From Plasmopara viticola (Eukaryota > Oomycota > Peronosporomycetes > Peronosporales > Peronosporaceae), in the NCBI GenBank assembly GCA_001695595.3, contig MBPM02000008.1:930001-994000 (forward strand): 64,000 nucleotides of DNA, in the 5' to 3' direction. The translations under genes were made by a program, and so were the position numbers. Within the stretch, counting starts at the first letter, position 1. Every line of letters begins with the position of its first letter. The notes beneath the pieces were generated by a model. It ran no database searches. It saw only the letters and a list, made by a program, of their open reading frames with translations, and was not told the DNA's origin. Shown here piece after piece: positions 47,367-56,530 of this stretch.

Positions 47367-50300
47367 GAATTATCTAAGACCTCCTTCGTAACAGATTTGC
47401 GAAGCAGGCTAGTAAGTCTACCGGAATTTGGTACGGCGGTGTATCTCATGGACTGCTTTATAAATATTGAGATGCCAAAAGTTACACCGTATACTTTTTG
47501 ATTCAAGCAATAGTCTAATTCAGAATTTTTGCGTGTGCTTGAATTACAGATTACTCTTATGTAGACAAAACCAAGGATAGAGCTCGACATTAGAACCTTT
47601 CAGTGATTGCAATTTGGAAACGCGACGAGCATCAAACAATATCATGTGACTGGCATGGCGCATTAAAAGTTAAAGTCCTAATACCGGTACGAATCGTCTA
47701 GCTTAAAGATGGCTGTATTTACTTCAAAGCAAACAATGGTGTCAGAAGATGAGGCGATTAAGATAGGTGAGCATCAACAGCCTGCTGTGATACGATCACT
47801 CTAAATCCTCAGATCGTGCAGGTAGACGAAGCATAATCGAAGCGACGGATTGAGGTTGTTTAAGCTGTCGATTGGCAAATATTTGCTTGGAGCTGGACGA
47901 CATTTTGTGCTTCAAAAAGACAAAATAGTGCCAGAGCTTAGATGACAGAGGAAACGTGTGAGCCTGTTTTATCGTAATGGTACCCATAAGAATCAATGAA
48001 AGAGATGAACACGCGATGGCCTACCAAGTGAATCGATAATTAAAGAAGTAGTGCTGGAATAACTCTTGGCTACGCCACAAGTACTGCTTATGCAAGCGGT
48101 ATCTATATAGCATATTAACAAAGATTAATTAGCGACGATAATATGAAAGACTAAAAGCAATAGAAGCACTTTGGCAAAATTAAATTGCACCTGTGTGCCA
48201 AAACAGTCAAACGCCTGATCTATTATGCAGCTTGCTTTTTCTATAGGAACAGAATGAGTTCGGGCAAGTAAAAAGGAATGGAGATCGACTCGCTGTCAAA
48301 GGATTTATGCGGAAGTTCAGCGTCTACCTACTTATATGAGTAAATGTAAAGCTATAGCCTCTGTAGTAGTCGCAAAGGTTACGTGCTAAGGTAGAAAAAT
48401 GTTGACGCGACGTTCTTGGACTGCAATCCCAAAACTTACGGGATCACTAGCGCTAGAAACATGATGGTCAGAGTTAATAATGCAAACTTTAGACACAAGC
48501 AGGATGGGGGGATCGAGGCGTTATGGTTTATGCTGCATTTTTGTAAAAAATGGTTTGTTTTATTGGAGCAAATAGTCCATCCACGTCAAAGGTAAGGACA
48601 ACAACTGAATCTACGCGAAACACATCAACGGCTAGATTATCGCTTCCAAGACAAGCAATGTAAATTTTTTCTATTGCTTGTCTTGGAAGCGATAATCTGA
48701 TATATGCCAAAGCGGCACTGTAACGCTCGTTTTAAGGAATAAATTGTCGAAAGGCCAATGCATACACATCGAACAACTCAATTTCTCACGAGAGGATCAC
48801 TGTAAGGTATGGTATTATCATCAAATCTATTTAAGTCATTTGTCAAGTAAGCTCCATGCTCGCAAGCCCTTATTAGAGAGGCACGGTGTTTTCTCTTACT
48901 TATCCAGTTTACAATTCGAAAGGCATCTTATGGTTTACTGATAGGGTTGGACATACAACCCTTCGTATGTCGACGTGCATGTTTTGGAGATGATACTGCT
49001 GGTGGTCCAAAAAGGTCTTGATGATCTTCTAAGACCGACTCACACCAAAATAATTAAAACTTGTAAGGACCTATGGCACCTTTTTATTCGATAAGGTCAC
49101 AAAATATGTCGAGACCGAGTCATTCTACACTTATGACGGACTTTAAACGACTTTGTGCCAACAGTACTTAGATGAAGTGTCCACTCTGATGCCATGATCA
49201 CTTCTTGGCGGGAATATAGCATACATCGTGTTGCCTCAAACTATCTCGTTATACTTAAGAGCTTGAATCGCATTATTTGATATGATGACCATCTTTCTGG
49301 AGCTAGTTATTACGTAAGCAAACAAGATTACTGTACGAAACGCCAAGTCAACTTATATATGCCTTGTCTCGTATCCTTTGCCGATACTAAAGGTGGTGAA
49401 GCCATGATATCGCTCATATTATCAATCAGGAAGACCGTCAACAGCAAGCTTCTAACGAAAGTCCATCCGTTTTAGTTAAGCCTCATAGCATATAACTCGC
49501 CCGAGCTTATAGTTTCTCTGGAAACACCCATTTTCATCTAATCAGCCGAGCATTCGACCTTTTCTGACACAAGATACGAGATTTTTGCCAGTAGGGATTC
49601 GTTGCAGCATGACCGTCGCTAATTTTGTTTGCCAGTATATTACTAAGATTTCGCCCGTATAAGCAATACTTGCGGTGTAGCTTAGACTTCCTCAATAATT
49701 ATCCATTTATTATCCGTTCTGGCTTCACATTTGCTTGAGCATCACGTTCTGTCATCGCTCGAGATATTATCACGATAAATCATCACGCGTTTGCCTCTTT
49801 AGATTTGATAAAAGCACTAATTTGTCCTCCGAAGGCACAAGATGCCGTCCAGCCCTCAGCCACATTGGCAGCTCTAGCGAATCGATCTTTTGCTTTAGCA
49901 CGCTTGAAACTTTACTAAGAGTAGTACATCATCAACTTGTCCACCTGTGCTTCAAAGACGGAAATCACATCGTATTGCTAGGTAATAAAACACACGTCGA
50001 AATGTATATTTGAATCTCAAGGTGGCGCTCATCTAGGCAGCACCAACAAGGCAATTTGTACGATACATAAAGATTTTCAATTGAGCTGTAAGTAAAATGC
50101 TTTCCCTTTAAATTTTAAAGGGAGGCTCCGGTGCTTGCTGCTTAAAAAGGAGAGCGCATAAAATAATATTGTGCATATAGCTTGGGGCGTTTTAAATCCA
50201 GTATCTTGCTATTGGTGCGGGTCGAGTGATCGGCATAAAGGCACTGCAGCAACTTCGCGGTTTCTGAACAGCAATTAATTGTCTCAGAAGACCATGCGAT

Positions 50301-52030
50301 TGAAATCGATGAGCAGCAGCAACCTGCTGCAAAGATGACATCAAACTATATCAGAGATATGAAAGAGTAAAAAGCTGCGCCTTCAACCTAATCGTACTGT
50401 ATATAAGCTACGTGTAAGGCTTAGTGCGCTGATGCATCTTAAAGCTCTTAGCACTAATTTCGGCATCAATCTTTTAGCGAAATTCGTTTCTCTATCCGAT
50501 CGATGACTCCTCCCGGGTAATTTAATTTGTTTTGTATATACTGTGATTCGCTAAATTTATCGCTCACCTCATCGTTGTGTCTAAAAGAATTGGCGCCACC
50601 AGCCGTGGTATATCACCTAAATCGTCGAAGCACTATTTCGTTGCCTGTCGAGGCCGATTTCATCACATCGCGTCTGCGCTTACAGCCATCCTCTCTGTCT
50701 TGATTAGTACGAGGACATATTATTTTCTTTATACACACATTACAAATCTTTGTGTAAGCGCCGACATACCGCTCTTTGAGCTTTGTATTGGCCAGATCGT
50801 TCTTCTCTGGATATTTAACGCGATCGCACCGAATATCTCACATGTTATCAGCCTTGGCGTACTCCACGAGCCAAGCCGTATTTTGGGTGCATTTTCGCCG
50901 ACTATGTTTTCAGTTGGCATTCGCACGTCTTGCATACAAGGTGAGCTGAGGACTTCATCTTGTGAAAGTAAATCAAATAAAAGTATACGTATGTTGAGTC
51001 CTGTAATGTTCGTATTCTAGATCAATTTTATCCGCACCCATCCTATCTCGTCAGCTCGCTTCTCCTCTTCCAAGTCACTTTTGACTTTTTGCCGCTCGCA
51101 ATGGTATTACAGGGCATCATGCAATAACACTTTATCTGAAGAGGTACGTAAATTAACAATTATCATCATACATTTCGCTGGTGGCGGTAATGCAACACCA
51201 TCTCATAGGTACTGTTACGCCGCGAAGAGTCCTGTTTTAAATATCCGACTTGGCCACACTTGAAGTACTTGTGCAGCAGAGCTGCCGATGCCACGTTATT
51301 GGGAAGATAGATCACTGGCCATTGTTCCATACGAGTCGCAGTTTGCGATCTGCCTGATTCCAAGATTATTGTCAGTCGTATCACCAAGATTTGATGTAGT
51401 GCCTACGTTTCAATAAAAGCCCAGCTTCATTGAAGTTCATCAATAAAAGTATTTGTGGATCAAATCCCCATAAAAATACAACTTAGTCAGCGGTCGTCAA
51501 ATTATGTCTATTTTTTAGTACTAATTTAGCCTGCTTCTTGATTTATGACACACAACAAGGTAATACCAGGGCAACGCTAGGTCCGCGTAATTCTGATACT
51601 ATTTTTCCACTCGTTGATCCGGTAGTACAAATGTATGAAGCATGCTTGTGTTCAAGAACAATGAATGTCAATATCCTATCTAGCAATATGCTGATACGAC
51701 GCTTCACCGAGTGCGTTATCTAATAGGTCTTACAACTTCGCGATCCAAGATGCTGGGGACCAGGCGGTCTGCCGTTGACTACAAAGGTCCTTTGATTGGC
51801 GTCGAGGACATGGCTCGCAAATAACTGACGGCAAATAAATATTTCCAATTGACAAAGCACTGCCTGCAATTGCTTCTATTTAGCGACTTGAAGGTAATTT
51901 TGACTGGTGACGGTAATTTGAGGGCGAGCAATTCATCATCTACAAGTTCTAAATCCTTAAAAAAGTATTTTTTATGCTTGCGGTTGACTTACCAATTTAG
52001 GAAAAACGCAAAATGCACTCGATGCCTTAA
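47367..52030. other. AT-rich stretch without a recognised gene
   Basis: No supportable gene. A longer frame at 50577-51020 has no ATG near its front and no motif. A perfect hairpin lies at 48634-48698. A near-palindrome TCCCTTTAAATTTTAAAGGGA lies near 50104. Confidence 0.4.
48634..48698. repeat. Perfect 26-bp-arm stem-loop
   Basis: Arms 48634-48659 and 48673-48698 are exact reverse complements (start AGATTATCGCTTCC, end GGAAGCGATAATCT) around a 13-nt T-rich loop at 48660-48672. Complementarity stops abruptly at both ends. Confidence 0.9.
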
Positions 52031-52046
52031 ATCTCATTTCGGCCAG
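52031..52046 (+). promoter_or_regulatory. Initiator-like site of the TXNDC9 gene
   Basis: ATCTCATTTCGGCCAG resembles the first half of the oomycete core promoter consensus GCTCATTYYNCAWTTT and lies about 60 bp before the ATG. Only a consensus match. Confidence 0.3.
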
Positions 52047-52096
52047 TCAGATTGCCTCGATCTACCTCAAAGGTCGCTTCACACATTTTTGGCACC

Positions 52097-52819
52097 ATGG
52101 CGTCGGCTTCCGCAGCGCAGGCTGAGCTGGTCGCGAATTTGATTGGAGAGAAGGTACTGGAAACGCTTGATCAGAAACATCATAAGCTTGACGAAACCAT
52201 CAAGAAGCTCGAGGAAGCAGACGATGATGAGCTAGAGCGGCTCCGCGAGAAGCGGCTAAAAGCCATGCAGCAGAAAGCGCGAAAGACGCAGGAGCTACGC
52301 GCACATGGACACGGTGAGTATGCTATGATTTCTGATACACATGAATTTTTTGAAATCATGAAGAAAAGCGATAAAGTAGTGGTCCACTTCTTTACACCGG
52401 CCAACGCCTTCTGCCAGCTCGTGGATAGTCACTTAACGCGTCTAGCACCTTACCACATGGAAACAAAATTTGCACGCATTAACGCTGAAAAGGCCGAATA
52501 TCTTGTCGATAAGCTTGGCGTATACATGATCCCTTGCATCGCTTTGGTACACAAGCAGAAGGTGGAAAAGATGGTACAAGGTTTGGATGAACTAGGGGGC
52601 ACAGACAAATTCTCAACAGCCTTTTTGGCTTACTATCTGAGTTTGCACAACGTATTGACGTATGAAGGACCAGAGCCAGAAAATTCGTTGGACGATTGTG
52701 GGGGAAGCTATGCATTAGGAAAGGACCCGTTGACGGCGAAGCAGCAGTTGGATCAGGAACGATTGAATAGCATTCGCCAAAGCGTTTACTACGACAGCGA
52801 TCTGGAGGAAGAGGACTAG
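52097..52819 (+). CDS. TXNDC9: TXNDC9 / phosducin-like protein 3 homologue
   Basis: A 240-aa single-exon protein. The N-terminal half is a charged helical or coiled-coil region (about 20-68, with DDDELERLREKRLKAM), followed by the family motif HGEY (72-75), a thioredoxin fold (about 77-195) and an acidic tail ending YYDSDLEEED, like the YDSDSDDD end of animal TXNDC9. The redox CxxC is reduced to a single C106, as in this non-catalytic family. Family members bind the CCT/TRiC chaperonin and modulate tubulin and actin folding in the cytosol. The ATG at 52097 sits in a good context (CACCATGG); the open frame continues upstream but without an ATG. The next gene converges, with only 77 bp between stops. 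Confidence 0.92.
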   Translation: MASASAAQAELVANLIGEKVLETLDQKHHKLDETIKKLEEADDDELERLREKRLKAMQQKARKTQELRAHGHGEYAMISDTHEFFEIMKKSDKVVVHFFTPANAFCQLVDSHLTRLAPYHMETKFARINAEKAEYLVDKLGVYMIPCIALVHKQKVEKMVQGLDELGGTDKFSTAFLAYYLSLHNVLTYEGPEPENSLDDCGGSYALGKDPLTAKQQLDQERLNSIRQSVYYDSDLEEED

Positions 52820-52896
52820 GTTGGTAGGAACTTGATATCAAAACAGTGTCCATCTTGAACTTAATCGATCTTTTGAAATTGAGTATATTGTGGTTG

Positions 52897-53316
52897 CTAG
52901 TCTAAATGGTTGTTGTAAACTCGATTGGCGGAGGTAAGACACTGATGGCGGTAAGCTCGCTGCCGCTGTCGCAAAAATTCCTTGCTGACAACACGAGTAT
53001 GGAGAGAATCAAGTCCACCAAAATTTTTGTCGAAAGTCTTATGGCGCCACTTGGACAAATTGGCAAGCGTCCAGCTCTCTTTGCCGCGGGAGATGACGGC
53101 CTCTGCGCGGTCTTCCAGGCCAAATGCACAAATGTTTAGCTCATTAGGCATAGTCGCGAATAAGGTGGTATTTGAAGTAGAAGGTGCATTATATTCACAA
53201 GCCTCTCGTCGCTCGGTCAGTAAGGTGCCCTCGTCTAGCACGCCAGCGACACGCTTGAGTGGGCGCTCCATGCACAGTGGGCGCGAGAGTGGTCGTAAAA
53301 AATGTGACTTGGTCAT
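52897..53316 (-). CDS. Conserved-looking 139-aa hypothetical protein
   Basis: Minus-strand frame from ATG (MTKSHFLRPLSRPLCMERPL) to a stop 77 bp from the TXNDC9 stop. A second possible start is the Met of MERPLKRVAGVLDEG. The composition looks coding, with tryptophans and regular charged residues (RGKESWTLANLSKWRHKTFD and KEFLRQRQRAYRHQC), and no membrane segment or signal peptide. I do not recognise the family. Overlapping plus-strand frames (52906-53139, 52982-53323) are less convincing. It lies 248 bp beyond the stop of the PDAP1-like gene, on the same strand. Confidence 0.5.
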   Translation of the reverse strand: MTKSHFLRPLSRPLCMERPLKRVAGVLDEGTLLTERREACEYNAPSTSNTTLFATMPNELNICAFGLEDRAEAVISRGKESWTLANLSKWRHKTFDKNFGGLDSLHTRVVSKEFLRQRQRAYRHQCLTSANRVYNNHLD

Positions 53317-53564
53317 TGCGTGACGACTTTTTGTGCATCCTCAATTTTGGCTCTTGATTACATTATACGGTATTTTTGTACTTTTGTATAAATCGCTCTA
53401 TTGCGCGAAGGACCGAAATAAATATACATATTATGTTTTGTGAATCGCAAAACATGCACTGGCTGCCAACATTGGAGGCCGCTACATTTTAAATTTGGAG
53501 AGGTTAAAAGTGATGTTAAAAGCGTGTTGACCCGCAGTTTTGGATTGATCAATTCTTTAAGTCT

Positions 53565-54463
53565 CTATAAAGCGCGCTCATTTTCGAAATCAATAAGTCG
53601 CTGGACAAGGTCCTTCTTCTGACCTTGGGTGGACAGGTCACGCTCTTTTAGTTTTTCCTTCAAAATAGCCGGCTTTAGCGCTTTAATCGCGCGGGCATCC
53701 AAAGGCTCGTCTAAGCAAACGAAGACCGTCAATTTTCATCCAGAAGACTTATCAATAACAGTTCGAAATCTAGACTCACCGTCGTCCTTAACCTGCACAT
53801 TCTTCTTGCTCTTTTCGCGCTCAGCAGCAGCTGCATCGAATTCAAGCTTGAGTTATGAGTCAAACAATGCCATGAATATCGAAGCAACATACCCGCTTCC
53901 TCCTCTTTCTTGCGCTGTTCAGCTTCTTCACGACGACGCTTGATTTCGGCCAATCTGGCCAAATCCTTCTTTGCTTCTTCCGTTTCGCCAGCCAAGTGCT
54001 TCTTTAGATAGTATGCTGCAGCTCGCTCTTTCTCAATCGCTTCACGCTCTCGTCGACTAAGCTGTTGCGGAGCAGCATTCTCGTCCATATCTTTGGCTTT
54101 CATAACTTTATTAGACGGTTTCTTAGAATTCGGGTTCTGCGTCTTGGCGACCGCCGCAAAGCCAACTTTCTTCTTTTCTTGCTGCAAAACCGGTCCATCT
54201 GCCTTGTTGCTAAAGCCGAACAGCGAGTTGGTCTGCACGCGCTCAAAGCTCACAAGTTCCTCGTCTTCTTCCTCTGAACTTTCATCGTCCGAATTGCTAC
54301 CTTCTCCACCAATATCACCACGCGCCTTGCGCTTCTGCTCCTCCTGTTCGTCACGCAACGTCATCTCCTCGAGTGACGTCACAAACTTACGAGTCACGCC
54401 CTTTTCGCGCTTCTTGCGGCCCTTGCCGCCGGGTTTTCCTCCAGGTTTGCCAGTATCCCGCAT
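53565..54463 (-). CDS. PDAP1: PDAP1/PP28-type phosphoprotein with C-terminal SAP motif
   Basis: Three exons on the minus strand: 54463-53893, 53830-53780, 53710-53565; introns of 62 and 69 bp with GT-AG ends (GTATGT...GCAG and GTGAGT...TTAG). 255 aa. A basic Gly/Lys-rich start (1-26) resembles PDAP1 MPKGGRKGGHKG. A Ser/acidic block (57-70) offers casein-kinase sites. The family core LSRREREAIEKE (135-146), HLAGETEEAKKDLARL (156-171) and an Arg/Glu helix follow. The C-terminus (about 215-250, AIKALKPAILKEKLKERDLS then KKDLVQRL) is a SAP-type helix-turn-helix, suggesting nucleic-acid contact. Animal PDAP1 lacks this as far as I recall. The start is the Met of MRDTGKPGG; the frame runs further upstream without support. 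Divergent from the thioredoxin locus. Confidence 0.85.
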
Positions 54464-54506
54464 GGTTGCGTGCGTAAATGTTTTTAATTTACGGTTGGCT
54501 TCTTTC

Positions 54507-54521
54507 AAAAGTGGTAAAACT
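54507..54521 (-). promoter_or_regulatory. Initiator-like site of the PDAP1-type gene
   Basis: On the minus strand, TTTTACCACTTTTGA resembles the YYNCAWTTT part of the oomycete initiator, about 45 bp before the ATG. A consensus match only. Confidence 0.3.
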
Positions 54522-54597
54522 CTCTACAAGAGCAACTGCTTCTTTACCGGTATTGCCAGGTTGGTGAAAGCCATCACTTTATCAACAGAGGCAAACG

Positions 54598-54846
54598 ATG
54601 ACTACGGTAAGCTTCCACTTTCTACTTGGGCTATTCGTCCTTGCTTGCCTCACGTACAATGTGCTCTAGATTTGTCTTGGAGGCTTCTGTGTCTCAGTGT
54701 ATACACTCCTGCCGCTTGCACTCATTGTGTCGCAAGCATTATGGAACTGGTTTCGCATTAAATTTTTAGGCCAGGGGAACGAGAGAATTCCCGAGAATGT
54801 AGGTTCATTAATGTCAAAGTGTGGTACTTTCCTATCCACCGACTAA
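54598..54846 (+). CDS. Possible two-exon small membrane protein
   Basis: Exon 54598-54606 (ATGACTACG), intron 54607-54669 (GTAAGC...CTCTAG, 63 bp, a typical size here) and exon 54670-54846 would give a 61-aa protein, MTT then ICLGGFCVSVYTLLPLALIV and a W-N-W-F stretch. One membrane helix spans about residues 6-32, followed by a polar tail (FLGQGNERIPENV). The last codons overlap the ATG proposed for the thioredoxin gene in the same frame, so this may instead be an N-terminal extension of that gene. No family is recognised. The model rests on good splice consensus and an open frame only. Confidence 0.33.
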
Positions 54847-55799
54847 ATTATGTGGTTTTAGAGCCGCGTTATCCATGTAGTGTCCGAACAGCAGTTCAGA
54901 GAGCTCATCGGCAAGGATCATACGACCAAGCGCTCAGCGGTCGTGGACTTTTCAGCCTCGTGGTGCGGCCCGTGCCGCAATATTAGCCCTGTGTTCCATG
55001 AATTGAGTGCCAAATACCCGAGTACAATCTTCCTCAAGGTGGACGTGGATGAGCTAAAGTCTGTGTCTAAAGGCTGTGGCGTGACTGCTATGCCAACGTT
55101 CCAATTTTTCCGCAGTGGAGTCAAGTGCGATGAGATGCGCGGTGCGGATAAAGCGGGATTGGAAGCACTTATTAAGAAACATACTGTTGAGGTGGAGGGG
55201 GCTCAAGATAAAGTACCAGTAGCATACGCAGGGGGAAAACCGGAAGCTGAAGGCGGGGAAGGATTACGGCAGCGAAAGTTGCAGGTAATCAATGTAACGA
55301 CGGAAGAGAAATGGGAGCAACTTATGCAGCAGAATCAAGTGACGAACAAGGCGGTGCGTATGATAAGCTGCATTTGAATAGAGTCGGAATGTTGGACTCA
55401 TCTACTGGTGCGAGAACGCAATTTACTGACGATGCATTGTTACGATATTTGATTCAATAAATATATATCAGCTGGTGGTGGACTTTTGGGCCACGTGGTG
55501 CAAGCCGTGCGTGGAAATTGCACCGTTCTTTGAAGAACTGTGTGGCCGATATCCATCTGCAGTTTTTGCGCGCGTGGACGTTGATGAGCTTGAGGTAAGA
55601 TACTGAAGTCTTGACGTGTGGTGTGTTATTTCTAATTTTGATACAATATTATTGTTGCTTTAAGGACGTCGCGGAAGACTTTAACGTTTCGTCCTTACCT
55701 AGCTTTAAAGTGTTTAAAAGCGGGAAGGTTGTTGACGAACTCAGTGGGGCTATTAAGAACACCTTGGAGACAATAGTGGCCAAGCATGCCTCGAACTAA
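54811..55799 (+). CDS. Tandem two-domain thioredoxin
   Basis: Four exons: 54811-54818, 54864-55353, 55472-55594, 55665-55799; introns of 45, 118 and 70 bp. 251 aa. Domain 1 (about 4-112) has the active site W-C-G-P-C (C37, C40) and cis-proline context TAMPTF. A Gly/Glu linker follows. Domain 2 (about 145-251) has W-C-K-P-C (C176, C179) and SSLPSF. Both keep the two redox cysteines, so each should act as a disulfide reductase with thioredoxin reductase, probably in the cytosol, as no targeting signal is seen. The first exon is only 8 bp in this model and is the least certain part: the splice joins ATG TCA AA to CCGCGTT, giving [14 protein letters not shown]. Exons 2-4 are secure. Confidence 0.85.
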
Positions 55800-56050
55800 T
55801 TGCGAGGAATCGTTTTTTGGTATTGAAATGAGTTTTTAATGGAAGGGAGAATGAAAAAATGCCCAAAAAAAGCTAACGAAAAATAATAATTCACTAAATA
55901 TAAATAAAAGCATACCATTTCGTAAACCTAATTGTACTTGTTTTGTATGTTGACCTTCATACACAGCTTCTCTAACAATATCCCGATGGGTCCACCTCGT
56001 TATTAAAAAGCAAAAAAAGGCTTTCGATTCCTAAGAATTCTCTTATTATA
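55800..56050. terminator. 3' flank of the thioredoxin gene
   Basis: AT-rich sequence after the stop, with AATAAT and AAATAAAAG near 55885-55910 that could serve in polyadenylation. No gene. Confidence 0.25.
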
Positions 56051-56166
56051 AATTTAATTTCAATTTTATATCACATAATATATATATATATATATTTGAA
56101 ATTAAATTCTGTTGGCAAGATGTTGGGTCTGAGCGCATATGTTCAGACCCAACATCTTGCCAACAG
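56051..56166. repeat. Two abutting perfect stem-loops
   Basis: Stem-loop 1 has arms 56051-56063 and 56096-56108 (AATTTAATTTCAA and its complement) around a 32-nt AT-repeat loop. Stem-loop 2 starts at the next base, with 24-bp arms 56109-56132 and 56143-56166 (left arm starts CTGTTGGCAAGATG) around GCGCATATGT. Each unit is 58 bp. The right arm of stem-loop 2 belongs to the gypsy gag sequence that follows. Confidence 0.9.
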
Positions 56167-56530
56167 AGCCAAATAAGTGCTCTAGGCGACAAAATAACTT
56201 TACGGCCAACGTCGCACTCAAAATCGCGAGCACCAATTTCGCAAGATGCGACAAGTGCCAATGACTAAACGGATCCAATCCCTTAGGCTAATGTAAGTCT
56301 TTCTGCACCGACAGGGCAAGAAACACTGTATATACAGTAACTGCTGTCGTACCTCACTCGGCAACAACAACAGCTATAGCAAGGACAGGTGCAAGCTCGA
56401 ATGCAAGCTCTAATGCAACAGGCTAACGAGCCCTTCGAGTTTCTCGTCGCATCAAAAGGCGAGCAGAAGAAAAAGATCCCCTACTTATAAACGGAAATTT
56501 GGCAAAGATATTGAATTATGGAAATTCGCA
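56143..56530 (+). mobile_element. Gypsy gag 5' fragment (G)
   Basis: Matches the start of gag of A and E: CAACAGAGCCAAATAAGTGCTC (as A near 5555), then the tract of GCAAGCTCGAATGCAAGCTCTAATGCAACAGGCTAACGAG and GGCGAGCAGAAGAAAAAGAT, ending near GAAATTCGCAACGGA. About 390 bp, with no LTR and no other element parts nearby. Confidence 0.75.

Noticed and set aside
50577..51020. 147-codon open frame on the plus strand
   Set aside because: It opens with GTG, has no ATG until near its end, no domain, and overlaps a minus-strand frame of similar quality.
54093..54761. 222-codon plus-strand frame
   Set aside because: Antisense shadow of the PDAP1-type exon. The minus strand has clear family motifs and splice sites.
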